A stretch of DNA of 64,000 nt, taken from JABJAG01 sp965222215 (GTDB taxonomy: Bacteria; Pseudomonadota; Alphaproteobacteria; UBA6615). The stretch covers positions 1,550,001 through 1,614,000 of the forward strand of contig OZ244931.1 of NCBI GenBank assembly GCA_965222215.1, given 5' to 3'. This document shows, piece after piece, positions 35,745-44,597 of this stretch. The translations under genes were made by a program, and so were the position numbers. The stretch's first letter is position 1; each line of letters starts with the position of its first letter. The notes below the pieces were generated by a model. That model did not search any database, was not told the origin of the DNA, and saw only the letters and a program-made list of their open reading frames with translations.

Positions 35745-36581
35745 ATGACGTTGCGCGACCTGGACACCTATCCGCCGCAGGAGCCCTTTTCGGAGATCGG
35801 CGGCAAGTATCACATTCGCTGCCAGGAACTGGGCACAGGCATCGAGGGTGAATGTTTCGCGTATGGCGATGACCCCTACCAGGAAATCGCGGTCTTTCCG
35901 GCCGACACGCCGAACGGCTCGGTCGTTGCGTTCATGCACGGCGGCGGCTGGACGAACGGCTACAAGGAGTGGATGGCGTTCATGGCGCCGGCGCTTAATG
36001 CCAAGGGAATCACGTTTGTCAGTATCGGGTATCGGCTTGCCCCGGGTGTGATCTGGCCGGCCGGCGTTCAGGATGCCGGTGCGGCGGTGGCCTGGATCCA
36101 CAAAAATATCTCGAACTATGGCGGTGACCCCGAGCAAATTGTGATCGGCGGCCATTCGGCCGGCGGGCACTACGCGACCTGGCTCGCCGTGCGCGACGAT
36201 TGGCAGGACGGGCTCGAGTTGCCCACGGATGTCATCAAGGGCGCCTTGCCGGTTTCCGGCGTGTACGACTTCACCGAAGGGAATGGGATGCCGGGCCGCC
36301 CGAGGTTCCTCGGGGAGGATTCGGCGAATGACCGCGATGCGAGTCCCGAGCACACGATTGCGCGAACCCCGCCGATCTTTATGGCTTGGGGCGACCGGGA
36401 TTTCCCGCATCTGATAACCCAGGCCGAGCGAATGGCAGATGTCTACCGCGAGGCGGGCGGCGAGATCGAAACACTCGTTTTGGGGGATTGCGATCACCTT
36501 GGCGCATCTTATGCGAGTGGCGAGCCCAATGGCGTCTGGGTCGAAGCCTTGTCGGCCTGGTTGAACCGGATACTCCCGTAG
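35745..36581 (+). CDS. Formamidase-like alpha/beta hydrolase
   Basis: 278 residues. Oxyanion motif MHGGGWTNGY near residue 66, elbow IGGHSAGGHYATWLA with Ser about 138, Asp in AWGDRDFPH near 217, and His in CDHLGAS near 250. This arrangement resembles kynurenine formamidase/arylformamidase-type enzymes. ATG 35745 begins one base after the NicX-like stop, so the two are translated from one message. Ring opening by NicX yields an N-formyl amide, so a deformylase is the obvious partner. The nicotinate pathway uses an alpha/beta hydrolase (NicD) at that step. The assignment is an inference from context. Confidence 0.82.
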   Translation: MTLRDLDTYPPQEPFSEIGGKYHIRCQELGTGIEGECFAYGDDPYQEIAVFPADTPNGSVVAFMHGGGWTNGYKEWMAFMAPALNAKGITFVSIGYRLAPGVIWPAGVQDAGAAVAWIHKNISNYGGDPEQIVIGGHSAGGHYATWLAVRDDWQDGLELPTDVIKGALPVSGVYDFTEGNGMPGRPRFLGEDSANDRDASPEHTIARTPPIFMAWGDRDFPHLITQAERMADVYREAGGEIETLVLGDCDHLGASYASGEPNGVWVEALSAWLNRILP

Positions 36582-36684
36582 GCGCTGCACAGCGCTATTG
36601 CCCGAAACCCGAGACGGATTTTCGGCCCGCAGGTGCGTCGTTAACTCTATTTTCAGACCCCGTATCTAGTTTTGCTCAATTCCT

Positions 36685-39600
36685 GTGACCTGCCTCTTCG
36701 CTTTGTGGCGGAAAGTGAGAAAACAGGGACGTGACGAAGAGCTATCGAGCGGTACTGAAATGGACGCGAGCGCGGCGATTTCCCCTCTGAACCCGGATGA
36801 AACACTGCAAGGCGTGATCGACACGCTGGGTGGCGGTGTCATTATTTACGACGATTCCTTCCGGGTCGTTTCATCGAACGAGGCGGCGTCCGAACTTCTG
36901 GATGTGCCGCGCGAACTCACCGCTCCGGGCGCGATGTGGGAGGATTTTCTACGATTCTCCGCCGAGCGGGGTGATTTCGGCGACCGCGAAGTCAATGACT
37001 GCGTTTCCGAGATTCTGGGGTTTGCCCAAAACCGGGAACCCTATTCGCTGACCCGAATCCGCCCGGACGGCGCCATCATCGAGATTCATGGGCGGCCGAT
37101 CAAAAACGGATACGTTTCCCGTTTCCATGACGTGACCGATCAGCGGCGTAAGGAAGAAGCGTTGCGCGACGTCACGAAATCGCGCCAGCGCTATCAGCGT
37201 TTCTTCGAGCTGTCGGACGACCTTCTCGCGATGGCGGGAAGCGACGGGCGGTTGCATACGGTGAACAATCGCTGGACCCAGGTACTCGGGCGTGACGAAG
37301 AATCGCTCTTGGGCGAAGCGTTGGTGTCTCTGGTCCATTCGGAAGACGAACCGATTGTCGGCCGTGCCATTGAAAACCTGCTCGGCGGCCAGGACCAAGC
37401 GCGCTTCAAGGTGCGCCTGATGGACGATGAGGGTGCTGCGCGCTGGACGGACTGGAATGTGACGTCCGACCGCGACGGCCAGATGTTCTGCGCCATACGC
37501 GATATCGACGAGGAATGGCGGCGTCAGGAAGAACTCAAGCGGGCGCATCGCGCAACCGAGGAGGCTCAGGAGGCCAGCAGCGAGGCCGGAAAACTTCTGG
37601 ATGAGGCGATTGAGGCCTTGCCGGACGGCTTCATTCTCTATGACGCCGACGACCGAGTGATCCGGTACAACGAACGATACCGAGAGCTGTTTGACTTCAT
37701 GCCTCCCCTGGATGAAGCTCAGGGCATGGCGTTCGGGGATATCGCTCGAAAGGCCATCGAGACGGGTTTCTATGACCTGACCGGCAACGATCAGGACGTC
37801 GAGGCGTGGATCGCCGAGATATATGAGCTTCATCGCGATGCCGGCGACCAGGGCTACGAAATGACCGCCGCGAACGGGCGCACGATTCGCGTGATCAACC
37901 GCCGTCTGGGCGACGGACGCACGGTCGGGATCCGCACGGACATCACCGAGCGCAAGCAGGCCGAGGCGAACCTGCGTGACGCTGTGGAAAGCCTGAATGA
38001 CGGCTTCATCCTGTTCGATGAAAACGACAGGATCGTCATCTGCAACGAAGCCTATCGCGAGAACTACGGGGAATACGCAGATCAGGTTCGGGAAGGTCTT
38101 TCCTACGAAGAGCTTATGCGGCTCCTCCTGAAGGCGCAGCCGATCGTTGAAGCGGTCGGCCGCGAGGACGAATGGGTTGCCGAGGAACTGCGAAAGCACA
38201 GGTCTCCACAACCGGTCCACGAGTACCTTACGGAGAGCGGCGACTACTTCCGGATCGCAAAGCGCGAGACGTCGAACGGCGGCACGGTCGCCGTCAGATC
38301 CGATCTCACGGCACTAAAGAAGGCTGAAACCCGTCTGCTCGACGCGATTGAGGCGATGCGTGACGGTTTTGCATTGTTTGATGCCGAAGGCACGCTCGTC
38401 ATGGCAAATCCGGAGTACAAGCAGTATTTCCGCGATTTCGGCCGTGACGTTAACGAAGGGATGTCGCTGGAGGACATTCTGCGCATGGGCATTGAGATTG
38501 GCGTCGCCGGTGAAGAAGGCGTCGATCCCGAAACATGGCTTCCCGAACGGCTCGCCCGGCATGGTCAATCCAACTCCGATCGGGAGCACTCGTTCCGTGA
38601 CGGACGCACTTTCGTTATCTCGGAACGTCCAACACGTGAAGGTGGCACGGTGGTTGTCTTCTCCGAGACGACCGAAGTGAAACAGGCCGAGCGCCGCCTT
38701 CGCGATGCGGTCGAGAGCCTGACGGACGGTTTTGTGTTCTTTGACGAGAATGATCGTCTCGCCGCTTTCAATTCCAGTTGGGTTGCGGACTTCGGGGACG
38801 CGGCGGATCAGGTCCAGCTTGGCCAGACGTTCGAAGAAGTGATGCGCATTCTCGGTGAGTCCGGCGCGCTACCCGAGGCGCGGGGCCGTCTGGATGAATG
38901 GCTGTCAAAACAGATGGAGATGCACAGCCAGGAGGTCGACTTCGAGCGGAAGTTCGAGACGGGGAAAATCGTTCGTGTTTCGCGCCGTCGCACGGAAGAG
39001 GGAGGCGCGGTTGCCATCCGCTCCGATATCACGGCGATCCGGACAGCGGAGACACGCCTGGCAGAGGCGATTTCCAGCCTCAACGACGGGTTTCTGTTAT
39101 GGGACGAGGACGACCGGCTTGTTCTGGTCAACGATGCCTATCTCGGCTTCTTCCCCGAGTTTGCCGAAGAAGTGCGTCCAGGCATGCTTTTCGCCGAACT
39201 TGCGGAGCTTATTTACGACAACCGGCTTGCCCTGGCCGGCCCGAACGTGCCCTCGAAGGACGAATGGGTCGGCAAGCGTGTTGTGGAGCACCGCAACCCC
39301 GTGGGCTCAATCGAGCAACGGCATACCAATGGCGCCATCTACAAGATTACCGAACGCCAGACCCGGGAAGGCGGGATTGTCAGCATCATCTCGGACATTT
39401 CGGAGCTCAAGTTCGCCGAAACCCGGATGGCGGATGCGATCGAGGCGGTTCAGGACGGCTTCATCCTGTGCGATGCCGAGGATCGGATTGTCACCATCAA
39501 TAGCGCCTTCCGCGAGAGCCTGAATATTCCCGAACATTTCTGCCGACCGGGCACGACGTTCGAGGAACTGACCCGGGCGATGACGGAGGCCGGCCTGAAC

Positions 39601-41871
39601 GAGGAAGCCGCGGGCCGGGAGGAAGAGTGGATCGCCGAGCGAATGGCCCAGCATCGCGACCCGTCCGGCCAGCCGCAAATTCGTCGAATCGGCGGCCGGC
39701 ACATGATGATTACCGAACGCCGAACGGCCGAGGGCGGGGTTGTTGCGGTCCGCACCGACATCAGCGAGATGAAGGAAAAGGAAGAACAGCTTGAGCGGAC
39801 GGTGACCGAGCTGGAGCGCTCTGAGCGCGAACTCAAGGTGCAGACGGAGAACCTGACTAAACTGGCCGAACGTTATTCGCGTGAGCGGGTGCGCGCGGAG
39901 GAAGCGGCAAAAGCAAAGGCCGACTTCCTGGCGACCATGAGCCACGAGATACGCACGCCCATGAACGGCGTTATCGGAATGGCCAACCTGTTGCTCGACA
40001 CAGAGCTGGACGAGGAACAGAACCGCTACGCGCAAACGGTGCATGACTCCGCGTCCGCGTTGCTGACGCTGATCGAGGACATTCTCGACTTCTCCAAGAT
40101 GGAAGCCGGGAAACTGGAAATCGAGAAGGTCGAATTCGACATTCAGAGCACGGTGGACAGCGTGGTGCAGATTCTCGCACCGCGCGCGCAAGGAAAGTCG
40201 ATCGAACTGAACACCTATATCTCACCGGACGTCAGCGAAGGCCTGATAGGCGACAGTGGCCGTCTGCGTCAGATCTTGATCAACCTCATCGGCAATGCCA
40301 TCAAATTTACCGAGAAAGGCGCCGTCACGACATCCGTCACGCTTGCGGAAAACAAGGGTAATGAACAGGTCGTCCGCTTCGAGGTCGTCGATACCGGCAT
40401 CGGCATATCCGAGGACGCATTGCCGAAGCTGTTCTCGCGTTTCTCGCAGGCGGATTCGTCGACCACGCGAAAATTCGGCGGCACCGGCCTTGGACTTGCG
40501 ATCTGCAAAGAGCTTGTCGATCTGATGGACGGCGATATCGGCGTTGATAGCGAACAGGGTGCGGGCAGCACGTTTTGGCTGGAACTCCCGTTCGATGTTT
40601 CCGAAAGCCTGTCTTCTTCGAAGAAGCGCGAGGTTGCCAATCTTGACCGGCTTCGCATTCTCGTTGTCGAAGGTGTTCGCCATGATCGAAGCACGTTCGA
40701 ACGCCAGCTCTCCTCCTGGGGGATGAGTGTCGATCTCGCCGATGATGCGGACTCTGCGCTTGCGATTCTCGAGCGGGCGGTCCGCGATGGCCAGCCGTTC
40801 GACCTGGTTTTGCTTGACGACAGCCTGGAAGGCTCGAAGCCCAAGGATGTCGCGATCCGTATCCGCGCCAATCCCGCTTTCCGCCGGCTGAAGTTCATAC
40901 TTTCCGTGGCGGGACAGGCGGCCCGGGATACCGATTCCAGTTTCGACGCGAAACTGGTTAAACCTGTTCAGGCCTCTGCTCTGATGGATGCGATTGCCGA
41001 GATTTGCTGCACCGGCGATCAAGCTGAGTCGGCCGTCCCTGCGGCGTCGAAGGACGCGTCGGCGGGTACCGTCAATACGGCGCCGGCAACCGGCATGAAT
41101 ATCCTCCTGGTGGAGGACAATGCCGTGAACCAGATGCTGGCGACGGCGATCCTCAAAAAGGCGGGCCATCGTGTCGATGTCGCCGCAGATGGGGTTGAGG
41201 CCGTTGCCGCGGTGCGCGAACGCACGTTCGACGCGGTGCTGATGGATATCCAGATGCCCGAAATGGACGGTCTGGAGGCCACGCGCCGGATTCGAAAACT
41301 CGATGACGCGGAGCGCGCGAATATCTACATCATCGCCATGACAGCGAATGCGTTGATGGGCGACCGCGATACCTGCATCTCCGCGGGGATGAACGACTAT
41401 CTGCCGAAACCGATCGATCAGAAAAAGCTCTTGGCTGCTCTGTCGAAGGCGAGTTCCGTGGCTGTCGGGGGCGAGCCCCGTTCGAGCGAACCCCGGGAAG
41501 AAACAGGGTCATCCTGTCTCGACACGGCGATGCTCGATCAACTGGAGGAGACGATCGGCCCCGAAGCGCTCGGCAGTATGCTGTCGATGACGATTGCCGA
41601 AGCGCCTGCCACCATGGCCTTGATTACCGCCGCGAGCGCGGAAGGCGACTTCGAGAAGGTGCGCAAGGAAGTGCATGATGTGGGCAGCAATTTTGGCAGC
41701 TATGGGGCGACGCGTATGAGCGAACATGCGCGGGCGATCGAAAAAGCCTGTCGCGAGAACGATACACGCACGGCCGCTTCAATGGTGGATCAACTCCCCG
41801 GCGTTTACGAGGAGACGATGTCGTTGTTGCGCGAGCGTATTCCGGAGCTGCCAAAAGCTGCCGCGATCTAG
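36685..41871 (+). CDS. Hybrid sensor histidine kinase with about eight PAS domains
   Basis: 1728 residues. Two PAS domains (about 35-150 and 165-280) precede six similar PAS_7-type units, starting near residues 304, 430, 550, 671, 791 and 914, each opening with a DGF-hh-D core. A coiled coil (about 1030-1080) leads to HisKA with MSHEIRTPMNGVIG (His about 1087) and HATPase (NLIGNAIKFT, DTGIGISED, GGTGLGLAI). A receiver about 1323-1440 lacks the acid pair (VVEGVRHD). The next, about 1471-1590, is canonical (phospho-Asp about 1521 in LMDIQMP). An HPt domain follows (His about 1664). There is no membrane helix, so it is cytoplasmic. Start GTG 36685; ATG 36760 is an alternative. No response regulator is adjacent. 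Confidence 0.93.
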   Translation: MTCLFALWRKVRKQGRDEELSSGTEMDASAAISPLNPDETLQGVIDTLGGGVIIYDDSFRVVSSNEAASELLDVPRELTAPGAMWEDFLRFSAERGDFGDREVNDCVSEILGFAQNREPYSLTRIRPDGAIIEIHGRPIKNGYVSRFHDVTDQRRKEEALRDVTKSRQRYQRFFELSDDLLAMAGSDGRLHTVNNRWTQVLGRDEESLLGEALVSLVHSEDEPIVGRAIENLLGGQDQARFKVRLMDDEGAARWTDWNVTSDRDGQMFCAIRDIDEEWRRQEELKRAHRATEEAQEASSEAGKLLDEAIEALPDGFILYDADDRVIRYNERYRELFDFMPPLDEAQGMAFGDIARKAIETGFYDLTGNDQDVEAWIAEIYELHRDAGDQGYEMTAANGRTIRVINRRLGDGRTVGIRTDITERKQAEANLRDAVESLNDGFILFDENDRIVICNEAYRENYGEYADQVREGLSYEELMRLLLKAQPIVEAVGREDEWVAEELRKHRSPQPVHEYLTESGDYFRIAKRETSNGGTVAVRSDLTALKKAETRLLDAIEAMRDGFALFDAEGTLVMANPEYKQYFRDFGRDVNEGMSLEDILRMGIEIGVAGEEGVDPETWLPERLARHGQSNSDREHSFRDGRTFVISERPTREGGTVVVFSETTEVKQAERRLRDAVESLTDGFVFFDENDRLAAFNSSWVADFGDAADQVQLGQTFEEVMRILGESGALPEARGRLDEWLSKQMEMHSQEVDFERKFETGKIVRVSRRRTEEGGAVAIRSDITAIRTAETRLAEAISSLNDGFLLWDEDDRLVLVNDAYLGFFPEFAEEVRPGMLFAELAELIYDNRLALAGPNVPSKDEWVGKRVVEHRNPVGSIEQRHTNGAIYKITERQTREGGIVSIISDISELKFAETRMADAIEAVQDGFILCDAEDRIVTINSAFRESLNIPEHFCRPGTTFEELTRAMTEAGLNEEAAGREEEWIAERMAQHRDPSGQPQIRRIGGRHMMITERRTAEGGVVAVRTDISEMKEKEEQLERTVTELERSERELKVQTENLTKLAERYSRERVRAEEAAKAKADFLATMSHEIRTPMNGVIGMANLLLDTELDEEQNRYAQTVHDSASALLTLIEDILDFSKMEAGKLEIEKVEFDIQSTVDSVVQILAPRAQGKSIELNTYISPDVSEGLIGDSGRLRQILINLIGNAIKFTEKGAVTTSVTLAENKGNEQVVRFEVVDTGIGISEDALPKLFSRFSQADSSTTRKFGGTGLGLAICKELVDLMDGDIGVDSEQGAGSTFWLELPFDVSESLSSSKKREVANLDRLRILVVEGVRHDRSTFERQLSSWGMSVDLADDADSALAILERAVRDGQPFDLVLLDDSLEGSKPKDVAIRIRANPAFRRLKFILSVAGQAARDTDSSFDAKLVKPVQASALMDAIAEICCTGDQAESAVPAASKDASAGTVNTAPATGMNILLVEDNAVNQMLATAILKKAGHRVDVAADGVEAVAAVRERTFDAVLMDIQMPEMDGLEATRRIRKLDDAERANIYIIAMTANALMGDRDTCISAGMNDYLPKPIDQKKLLAALSKASSVAVGGEPRSSEPREETGSSCLDTAMLDQLEETIGPEALGSMLSMTIAEAPATMALITAASAEGDFEKVRKEVHDVGSNFGSYGATRMSEHARAIEKACRENDTRTAASMVDQLPGVYEETMSLLRERIPELPKAAAI

Positions 41872-41874
41872 CGA

Positions 41875-42531
41875 CTAGTCGGGCAACAGGCCTGGCATCT
41901 GCTCGTCTGCGGCGTCGCGCACAATTCCCGCCGCCGTTTCCGCAAGAACACGAATATCGTCCCTCTCGCTGGCCATGCTCGAAAGCCAGTGCAAGTGCGC
42001 CAGGGCGTAACCTTCCCCGACGGTGCCCCATATATCGTCGGGTTCCAGGTCGTCGTCGTTCAGGTCGCAAACGCGCATCGCGAAAGGCGGCGGTCCCAGG
42101 TGAACGGCCCAGGGCATGTCGTCCGTCAATTCAGAATCGCTATCGTGATAAACGCCGACGAGGAATCCGAGGGGTATATCTTCTCGCAGGAGCTCCGCGG
42201 ATGACGGGCGAAAAGGGTTTCGGTCGAGGGCGAGGCTGGAGGAAATGTCGGTGTTCTGAACGACTTCAATCGCCTGGGCCACCGTTTGCGCCAGCTCGCT
42301 CGGGTCGGCGGCGCGCGGTTCCACGAACATGAGGTTGCCGATCGCGTAGCGTGAATCGTCTTCCAGCGGGAAATACATATCCACCAGCTCGCCCGTCGGA
42401 AGCATGTCCTCCGGCCGGTGGACGACCCGTAAAAAGAATGCCGGGTCGTCGATATGAATGAGCCAGACATCTTCGCCGTCCTCGGCGAATTCGGGCCATC
42501 CGAACAGTCGTCCTACAATAAATCGTGCCAT
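41875..42531 (-). CDS. Hypothetical protein
   Basis: 218 residues, unrecognised. The sequence is acidic and starts MARFIVGRLFGWPEFAEDG. It has no signal peptide, no membrane segment and no clear catalytic motif. The middle contains FPLEDDSRYAIGNLMFVEP and LREDIPLGFLVGVYHD. Strand-like segments suggest a globular cytoplasmic protein. It ends 3 bases after the kinase stop, tail to tail, and is divergent from the alcohol dehydrogenase. The frame stays open beyond this ATG to 43215, but that part is antisense to the dehydrogenase. Confidence 0.6.
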   Translation of the reverse strand: MARFIVGRLFGWPEFAEDGEDVWLIHIDDPAFFLRVVHRPEDMLPTGELVDMYFPLEDDSRYAIGNLMFVEPRAADPSELAQTVAQAIEVVQNTDISSSLALDRNPFRPSSAELLREDIPLGFLVGVYHDSDSELTDDMPWAVHLGPPPFAMRVCDLNDDDLEPDDIWGTVGEGYALAHLHWLSSMASERDDIRVLAETAAGIVRDAADEQMPGLLPD

Positions 42532-42633
42532 GATGGCGCTGTGCCAGAACCGGCAATGTAGCGCAAGCCATTGAGGACTTGTGCGTCGAGGCGAGATTGG
42601 GTACGCGACAAAAATTTTTTGGGGGAAAGAAGA

Positions 42634-43674
42634 ATGAAAGCACAGATACTGCACAAGCCTGGCGAGCCGTTCAGCCTCGAAGACGTGCCCGATCCGAAAC
42701 CTGGACCGGGCGAGGCGGTTGCAAAAGTACTCGCCTGCGGCGCGGGCTTGACGATCCACCATGTGCGCGCTGGTCGCGCGAAAGCCGAATTCCCGATTAT
42801 CATCGGACATGAAATCACCGGCGAGATCGTCGAAATTGGGAAATCCGACGGTTCGAACAGCGGGTTGAAGGTCGGTGATCCTGTAACGTCGTACTTCTAC
42901 CTCATGGACGGCGAAGATAAGTGGACCCGGATCGGTCGCGAGCCGATTTCCACGGTCAGCGGCAAATATATCGGGCGCGATATCGATGGCGGGTACGCGG
43001 AGTACATCAAGCTCCCGGTACGCAACTTCATCAAGCTCCCCGCGGAACTTGATTGGAGGAGCAAGCCCGCGGACGTGGGTGTGATTACCGACGCGATCGC
43101 GACGCCCTACAAGGTGTTGTCGCGCGCCCGGGTCGCCCCCACGGATACGGTCGCCGTGTTCGGTGCCGGCGGTGGTCTCGGGGTGCACCAGGTCATGATG
43201 GCCAAGTGGGCCCATGCGCGCGTGATCGCTGTCGATGTTATGGCTGACAAGCTGAAGGTCTGTCAGGACCTGGGCGCCGATATGGTCGTCGATGCCTCAA
43301 ACGATTCTGTCGTTGAGGAGATCATGGACCTGACCGACGGGGCGGGGGTCGACGTGGCCATCGACTATGTATCGACGCAAGGCACCCAGGAGCAGGCCGT
43401 CGCGAGCCTGGGAATCGGGGGCCGGTTCGTCAGCCTCGGCGGTGCATGCCAGCCCTACATGGTGCCGGCACGCGAAATGCTGTCGAAGGAACTCGAGATT
43501 CTCGGCAGCCGCTACTGCAGCGTTCAGCAGGTGATTGAATCCCTCGAAATCTGCGCGCGCGGCGATGTCTGGCCGCTGGTCACGGAAACCTACTCCCTGG
43601 AAGAGGCAGAGACGGTGCATGCTCGCCTCGACCAGGGGCTCGTGACCGGTCGCGCCGCGATCGTGATGGATTGA
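42634..43674 (+). CDS. Medium-chain (zinc-type) alcohol dehydrogenase
   Basis: 346 residues of the MDR superfamily. The catalytic zinc region shows LACGAG near residue 38 and IIGHEITGEI near 60; the NAD(P) fold is GAGGGLGVHQVMMAKWAHARVIAVD near 185. The lobe holding four structural-zinc cysteines in classic ADH is absent, so this is a shorter-lobe subtype. ATG 42634 follows GGGGGAAAGAAG. It may oxidise an alcohol intermediate of the neighbouring aromatic-type pathway (FAH hydrolase, acyl-CoA dehydrogenase). The substrate is not known. Confidence 0.88.
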   Translation: MKAQILHKPGEPFSLEDVPDPKPGPGEAVAKVLACGAGLTIHHVRAGRAKAEFPIIIGHEITGEIVEIGKSDGSNSGLKVGDPVTSYFYLMDGEDKWTRIGREPISTVSGKYIGRDIDGGYAEYIKLPVRNFIKLPAELDWRSKPADVGVITDAIATPYKVLSRARVAPTDTVAVFGAGGGLGVHQVMMAKWAHARVIAVDVMADKLKVCQDLGADMVVDASNDSVVEEIMDLTDGAGVDVAIDYVSTQGTQEQAVASLGIGGRFVSLGGACQPYMVPAREMLSKELEILGSRYCSVQQVIESLEICARGDVWPLVTETYSLEEAETVHARLDQGLVTGRAAIVMD

Positions 43675-43695
43675 TCGCGGCGCGTACAGGCACGC

Positions 43696-44574
43696 CTAGC
43701 CGGCTTCGATCGGGTTGGAAAGAACGCCGATTTTGGAAATTTCGACCTCGACCGTATCGCCCGGCTTCATCCAGAGCTGCGGTGTGCGGGCAAGACCCAC
43801 GCCGCTCGGCGTGCCGGTGACGATGACGTCCCCCGGCCGCAGTTCGGTCATCGTCGAGATGTAGGCGATGAGTTGCGGAACATTGAAAATGAGATCGTTG
43901 ACGCCTTCGCTCTGGACTGTTTCTCCGTTCAGCCGCGTCTCGAGGTGGAGATCGGCCGGGTCGGGAACCTCGTCCGCCGTCACCATGCACGGGCCGAATG
44001 CGCCGGAATGATAGAAGTTCTTGCCCGGCAGGAACTGCGAGGTATGGCGCTGCCAGTCGCGGATCGAGCCGTCGTTGTAACAGGAATAGCCGCCGACATA
44101 GTCGAGCGCATCCGCCTCTGACACTCGGCGCGCCGTCTTGCCCATGATGACCGCGAGTTCTCCTTCGAAATCGAACATTTCAGATTCCTTGGGAGCGATC
44201 ATCGGCTGGCCGTGCGCGACATGACTGGCGGGCCATCGTGGAAACAGGATCGGCTTTTCCGGCAACTTGTTGCCGGTTTCCTCAGCATGCTTTCGGTAGT
44301 TCAGGCCCACGCAGAAAATTGCATGCGGCTCCGGGATAGGCTCCATCAGCGTGATGTCGCTCATCGGGAAATCCGAGGCCTTGCCTGTCTGGTCGCCGAA
44401 ACCGGTACCCAGATATTCACTGACCTTGGCCTTCGCCGCGTCTTCGGCGGCGAGGTAGTCCCGCAGGGTCGGCATCTTGTTGCCGAACTCGGCACAAAGA
44501 TCGACCACCCCGCCATCGGCGCCCATGACGCCCCATGATTCGCGGCTTCCCACGCGGTAGCTGACAAATTTCAT
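43696..44574 (-). CDS. Fumarylacetoacetate hydrolase (FAH) family protein
   Basis: 292 residues. The FAH core is seen in VGLNYRKHAEETG near residue 80, the metal Glu pair in FDFEGELAVIMGKTARRVS, YVGGYSCYNDGSIRDWQ, and TGTPSGVGLARTP near 257. Such enzymes hydrolyse C-C bonds of acylpyruvates or hydrate/decarboxylate ring-cleavage products, with Mg or Mn. It shares a direction with the acyl-CoA dehydrogenase gene upstream, 23 bases away. Together with the GS-HQR and VOC genes nearby it points to degradation of a cyclic or aromatic compound. Confidence 0.92.
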   Translation of the reverse strand: MKFVSYRVGSRESWGVMGADGGVVDLCAEFGNKMPTLRDYLAAEDAAKAKVSEYLGTGFGDQTGKASDFPMSDITLMEPIPEPHAIFCVGLNYRKHAEETGNKLPEKPILFPRWPASHVAHGQPMIAPKESEMFDFEGELAVIMGKTARRVSEADALDYVGGYSCYNDGSIRDWQRHTSQFLPGKNFYHSGAFGPCMVTADEVPDPADLHLETRLNGETVQSEGVNDLIFNVPQLIAYISTMTELRPGDVIVTGTPSGVGLARTPQLWMKPGDTVEVEISKIGVLSNPIEAG

Positions 44575-44597
44575 GATATCCCCCTTTGTGATCTCGG

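Noticed and set aside
42571..42633. Upstream extension of the alcohol dehydrogenase
   Set aside because: ATG 42634 has a purine-rich ribosome site and gives the family N-terminus; the extension does not.
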